The notes under the pieces were generated by a model that made no database searches, was not told where the DNA came from, and saw only the letters and a program-made list of their open reading frames with translations. A stretch of 64,000 nt of DNA from Holophagaceae bacterium (GTDB taxonomy: Bacteria > Acidobacteriota > Holophagae > Holophagales > Holophagaceae). Positions 62,243 to 64,000 of the stretch are shown one piece after another; position 1 is the first letter of the stretch; the number at the start of each line of letters is the position of its first letter. The translations under genes and the position numbers were made by a program. The stretch lies in NCBI GenBank assembly GCA_016720465.1, contig JADKKO010000004.1, forward strand, positions 1,488,001-1,552,000. Reading direction: 5' to 3'.

Positions 62243-64000
62243 TTGAACACTGACCTGCACACCTTTGGTTCCTACCGCCTGATCCAGCAGTTGGGAGAAG
62301 GCGCCATGGGGACCGTGTGGCGGGCCATGGACCTGCGCCTGGAGCGCGAGGTGGCTCTGAAGATCCTCCGCAATGCGGACGAAGTGAGGCATCGCGCGCT
62401 GTTGCACGAAGCCAAGATGGCTTGCCAGCTCAACCATCCGAACATCGCCCACATCTACGAAGCGGGTGAAGTGGACGGTACTCCCTTCATCGCCATGGAG
62501 TTGGTCGTCGGTTCCACCCTGGGCCATTTCGCGGGAAAACCGGCGGAAGGATCCTGGCTGAGGAGCATCGCGGCGCAGGCGGCCTCCGCCCTCCACTATG
62601 CCCACCAGAAGGGCCTCGTCCACCGCGACATCAAGCCCGACAACCTGGTTCTCAACAACGAAGGCGTCCTGAAGATCCTGGATTTCGGCATCGCGCAGCA
62701 CCAGTCTTCGACCCCGCTGAACGGGCCCACCGGCCATCACGCCACGCTCGTGGAGCGCACGGCGCCTGGCTACAGCCAAGGCACACCCGCCTACATGAGT
62801 CCCGAACAGGCCAATGGCTGGGCCGTGGAACCCTCCAGCGACCAGTTCTCGCTGGGCGTGGTGCTCCATGAATTGGCCACGGGCGCGCATCCCTTCATGC
62901 GGGCGACCTTGGTGGAAACGCTGTTCGCGGTGGTGAAGGAACAACTCCCGCCGTTGCGCGCTTCCAGGCCGGACCTGCCGGCGAATCTGGGGCTGGTGAT
63001 CGACCGGATGCTGGAAAAGGTTCCAGAAGAGCGGTTCCCCTCGCTTCAAGCGGCGGTGGAAGCCTTGCAGGAGGGCCGGGCCACGCAGATGACGCCTTTC
63101 CTCCACGGATCGCCGACGGAGAAGGTCCGGACCGGGGAAGTGCGGGAATCCGATCAGACAGGGCGCCGGTGGCTGATGGCGTCGGCGGTGGTCCCGTTGC
63201 TGGTCGCTGGCGGGGCCTACGCATGGTGGCGCGGCCGGACGCCTGAAACTGGCCTCGGGATGGCCCGGCTGGCCTCGACCAAGGATTTCGCGAAGGGCCG
63301 CCGCATGGTGGCGATCCTGCCGGTGGAAATGCTCACGGGCGATGAATCCCAGGCCTGGCTCAGCAGCAGCTTCGCCGATGCCATGGCCTCGGGCCTGGTG
63401 GCGCGGGAGGATATCCTGGTTGTGGACCGCCTGCGGGTCACCGAAGCCATGAACCAGCTCGGCGAGGTGCCCGGAAAACCGCTCCGCTCCTTCGGGCAGC
63501 TCGCCAAGGCCCTGAACGCGGAATGGGTGGTGCAGGGGACCTACCAGATGGTGGAAGGCCGCGTCCGCATGGGCATCCGCATCCTCGACAGCGCCACCGG
63601 CACGGTGCTGAAGCAGTTTTCCGTGGAGCGGTCCGAGGCCCGCCTGCTGGAGATCGAGGATGAGCTGCAACGCCGCCTGCCCAAGGAGATGGGCCTCAGC
63701 AACGATGATGGCGGCATCCGGTACCGGGCCAAGAATCCCCGCACGAGGGAGCTCTTCATCAAGGGCAATGCGCTTTTCACCCAAGGGGGAATGGACTCCC
63801 TGATGCTGGCCAAATCCATGCTGCAGGAAGCGCTGGACCTGGAGCCGGACTACGCGCCCGCCCATGCCGCCATGGCCTGGACCCTTTCTGAATTGGGCAG
63901 CACGAAATCCTTGAGCCAAGGCAAATTCGACGAGGGCCAGGACATTTTCAGCGCGGCGAAAGCCCATGCGGAAAAGGCCATCCAATTGGATCCCCACAAC
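62243..64000 (+). CDS. Ser/Thr protein kinase with TM and TPR-like tail (truncated by window end)
   Basis: The open frame runs to the window end. An N-terminal protein kinase domain spans residues ~8-270: glycine loop LGEGAMGTVWRA, Lys in REVALKIL, catalytic loop HRDIKPDN, DFG, and YMSPEQ. A single TM helix follows (WLMASAVVPLLVAGGAYAWW, ~residues 313-332). After it comes a periplasmic FlgO/AglZ-like segment (RRMVAILPVEMLTGDES) and TPR-like helices near the window end. No ATG is upstream; TTG 62243 is the likely start. Confidence 0.93.
   Translation, partial: MNTDLHTFGSYRLIQQLGEGAMGTVWRAMDLRLEREVALKILRNADEVRHRALLHEAKMACQLNHPNIAHIYEAGEVDGTPFIAMELVVGSTLGHFAGKPAEGSWLRSIAAQAASALHYAHQKGLVHRDIKPDNLVLNNEGVLKILDFGIAQHQSSTPLNGPTGHHATLVERTAPGYSQGTPAYMSPEQANGWAVEPSSDQFSLGVVLHELATGAHPFMRATLVETLFAVVKEQLPPLRASRPDLPANLGLVIDRMLEKVPEERFPSLQAAVEALQEGRATQMTPFLHGSPTEKVRTGEVRESDQTGRRWLMASAVVPLLVAGGAYAWWRGRTPETGLGMARLASTKDFAKGRRMVAILPVEMLTGDESQAWLSSSFADAMASGLVAREDILVVDRLRVTEAMNQLGEVPGKPLRSFGQLAKALNAEWVVQGTYQMVEGRVRMGIRILDSATGTVLKQFSVERSEARLLEIEDELQRRLPKEMGLSNDDGGIRYRAKNPRTRELFIKGNALFTQGGMDSLMLAKSMLQEALDLEPDYAPAHAAMAWTLSELGSTKSLSQGKFDEGQDIFSAAKAHAEKAIQLDPHN

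Noticed and set aside
62222..63997. 591-residue minus-strand ORF at the right end
   Set aside because: The plus strand encodes a clear protein kinase with all catalytic motifs over the same bases.

Overview
The window looks like a GC-rich chromosome, most like an acidobacterium of the Holophaga/Geothrix kind. That assignment is an inference from gene content and style, not a proven placement. It has two very different parts.

Positions 1 to about 12,790 are the distal part of a chromosomal integron: an array of about 26 small gene cassettes, visibly more AT-rich than the rest. Each cassette is one short ORF (a few are non-coding or broken) followed by an attC recombination site. Most attC sites are about 99 bp, four are 123-124 bp, and one is a short 60-bp site of another type. 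All run from a GCCTAAC-like R'' box to a GTTAGGC-like R' box in the same direction, so the integrase and attI should lie to the left of position 1; no integrase is visible here. Cassette products include many small membrane proteins, a HEPN-domain protein, a NIPSNAP protein, a lipoprotein, a small outer-membrane barrel, a duplicated family of unknown function, a PLDc_N-like protein, and, at the right end, VOC, DUF2200 and TfoX-C-like proteins. A further group of cassettes carries up to six relatives of one reverse-strand ORF. The attC sites decay toward the right end, where the array stops beside an XRE-type regulator and a tRNA-Ser.

From 13 kb onward the window is ordinary chromosome. At 13-26 kb are tadA, carA-carB with a terminator-like leader, a PepD dipeptidase, a CoA-binding protein, a PAP2 protein, a FabD-like acyltransferase, a degenerate HD-GYP protein, a pseudopilin-like protein, a DacB-type peptidase and an EamA transporter. 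At 27-31 kb are a nitrate/sulfonate-type ABC ATPase with a fused double permease, and a solitary MoxR ATPase. At 31.6-37.1 kb is a very large surface lipoprotein gene broken by two single-base frameshifts. At 37-43 kb is a beta-oxidation-type cluster (thiolase, dehydrogenase/hydratase fusion, enoyl reductase) interrupted by a damaged GxxExxY element with a 36-G tract. At 43-50 kb are a dCMP deaminase, a PlsB-like acyltransferase, a MacA/MacB-like efflux pair and a YIP1 protein, and an MFS transporter.

At 50-64 kb are a rhodanese, TlpA, a Sel1 protein, a HAD phosphatase, an MgtC/DUF4010 protein, a LolA-like protein, purF, miaA, a small crotonase, an outer-membrane protein, a second YIP1 protein and, cut by the window end, a Ser/Thr protein kinase with a TPR-like tail. 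The backbone genes cover pyrimidine and purine synthesis, tRNA modification, fatty-acid metabolism and envelope functions; the integron is the main accessory region.
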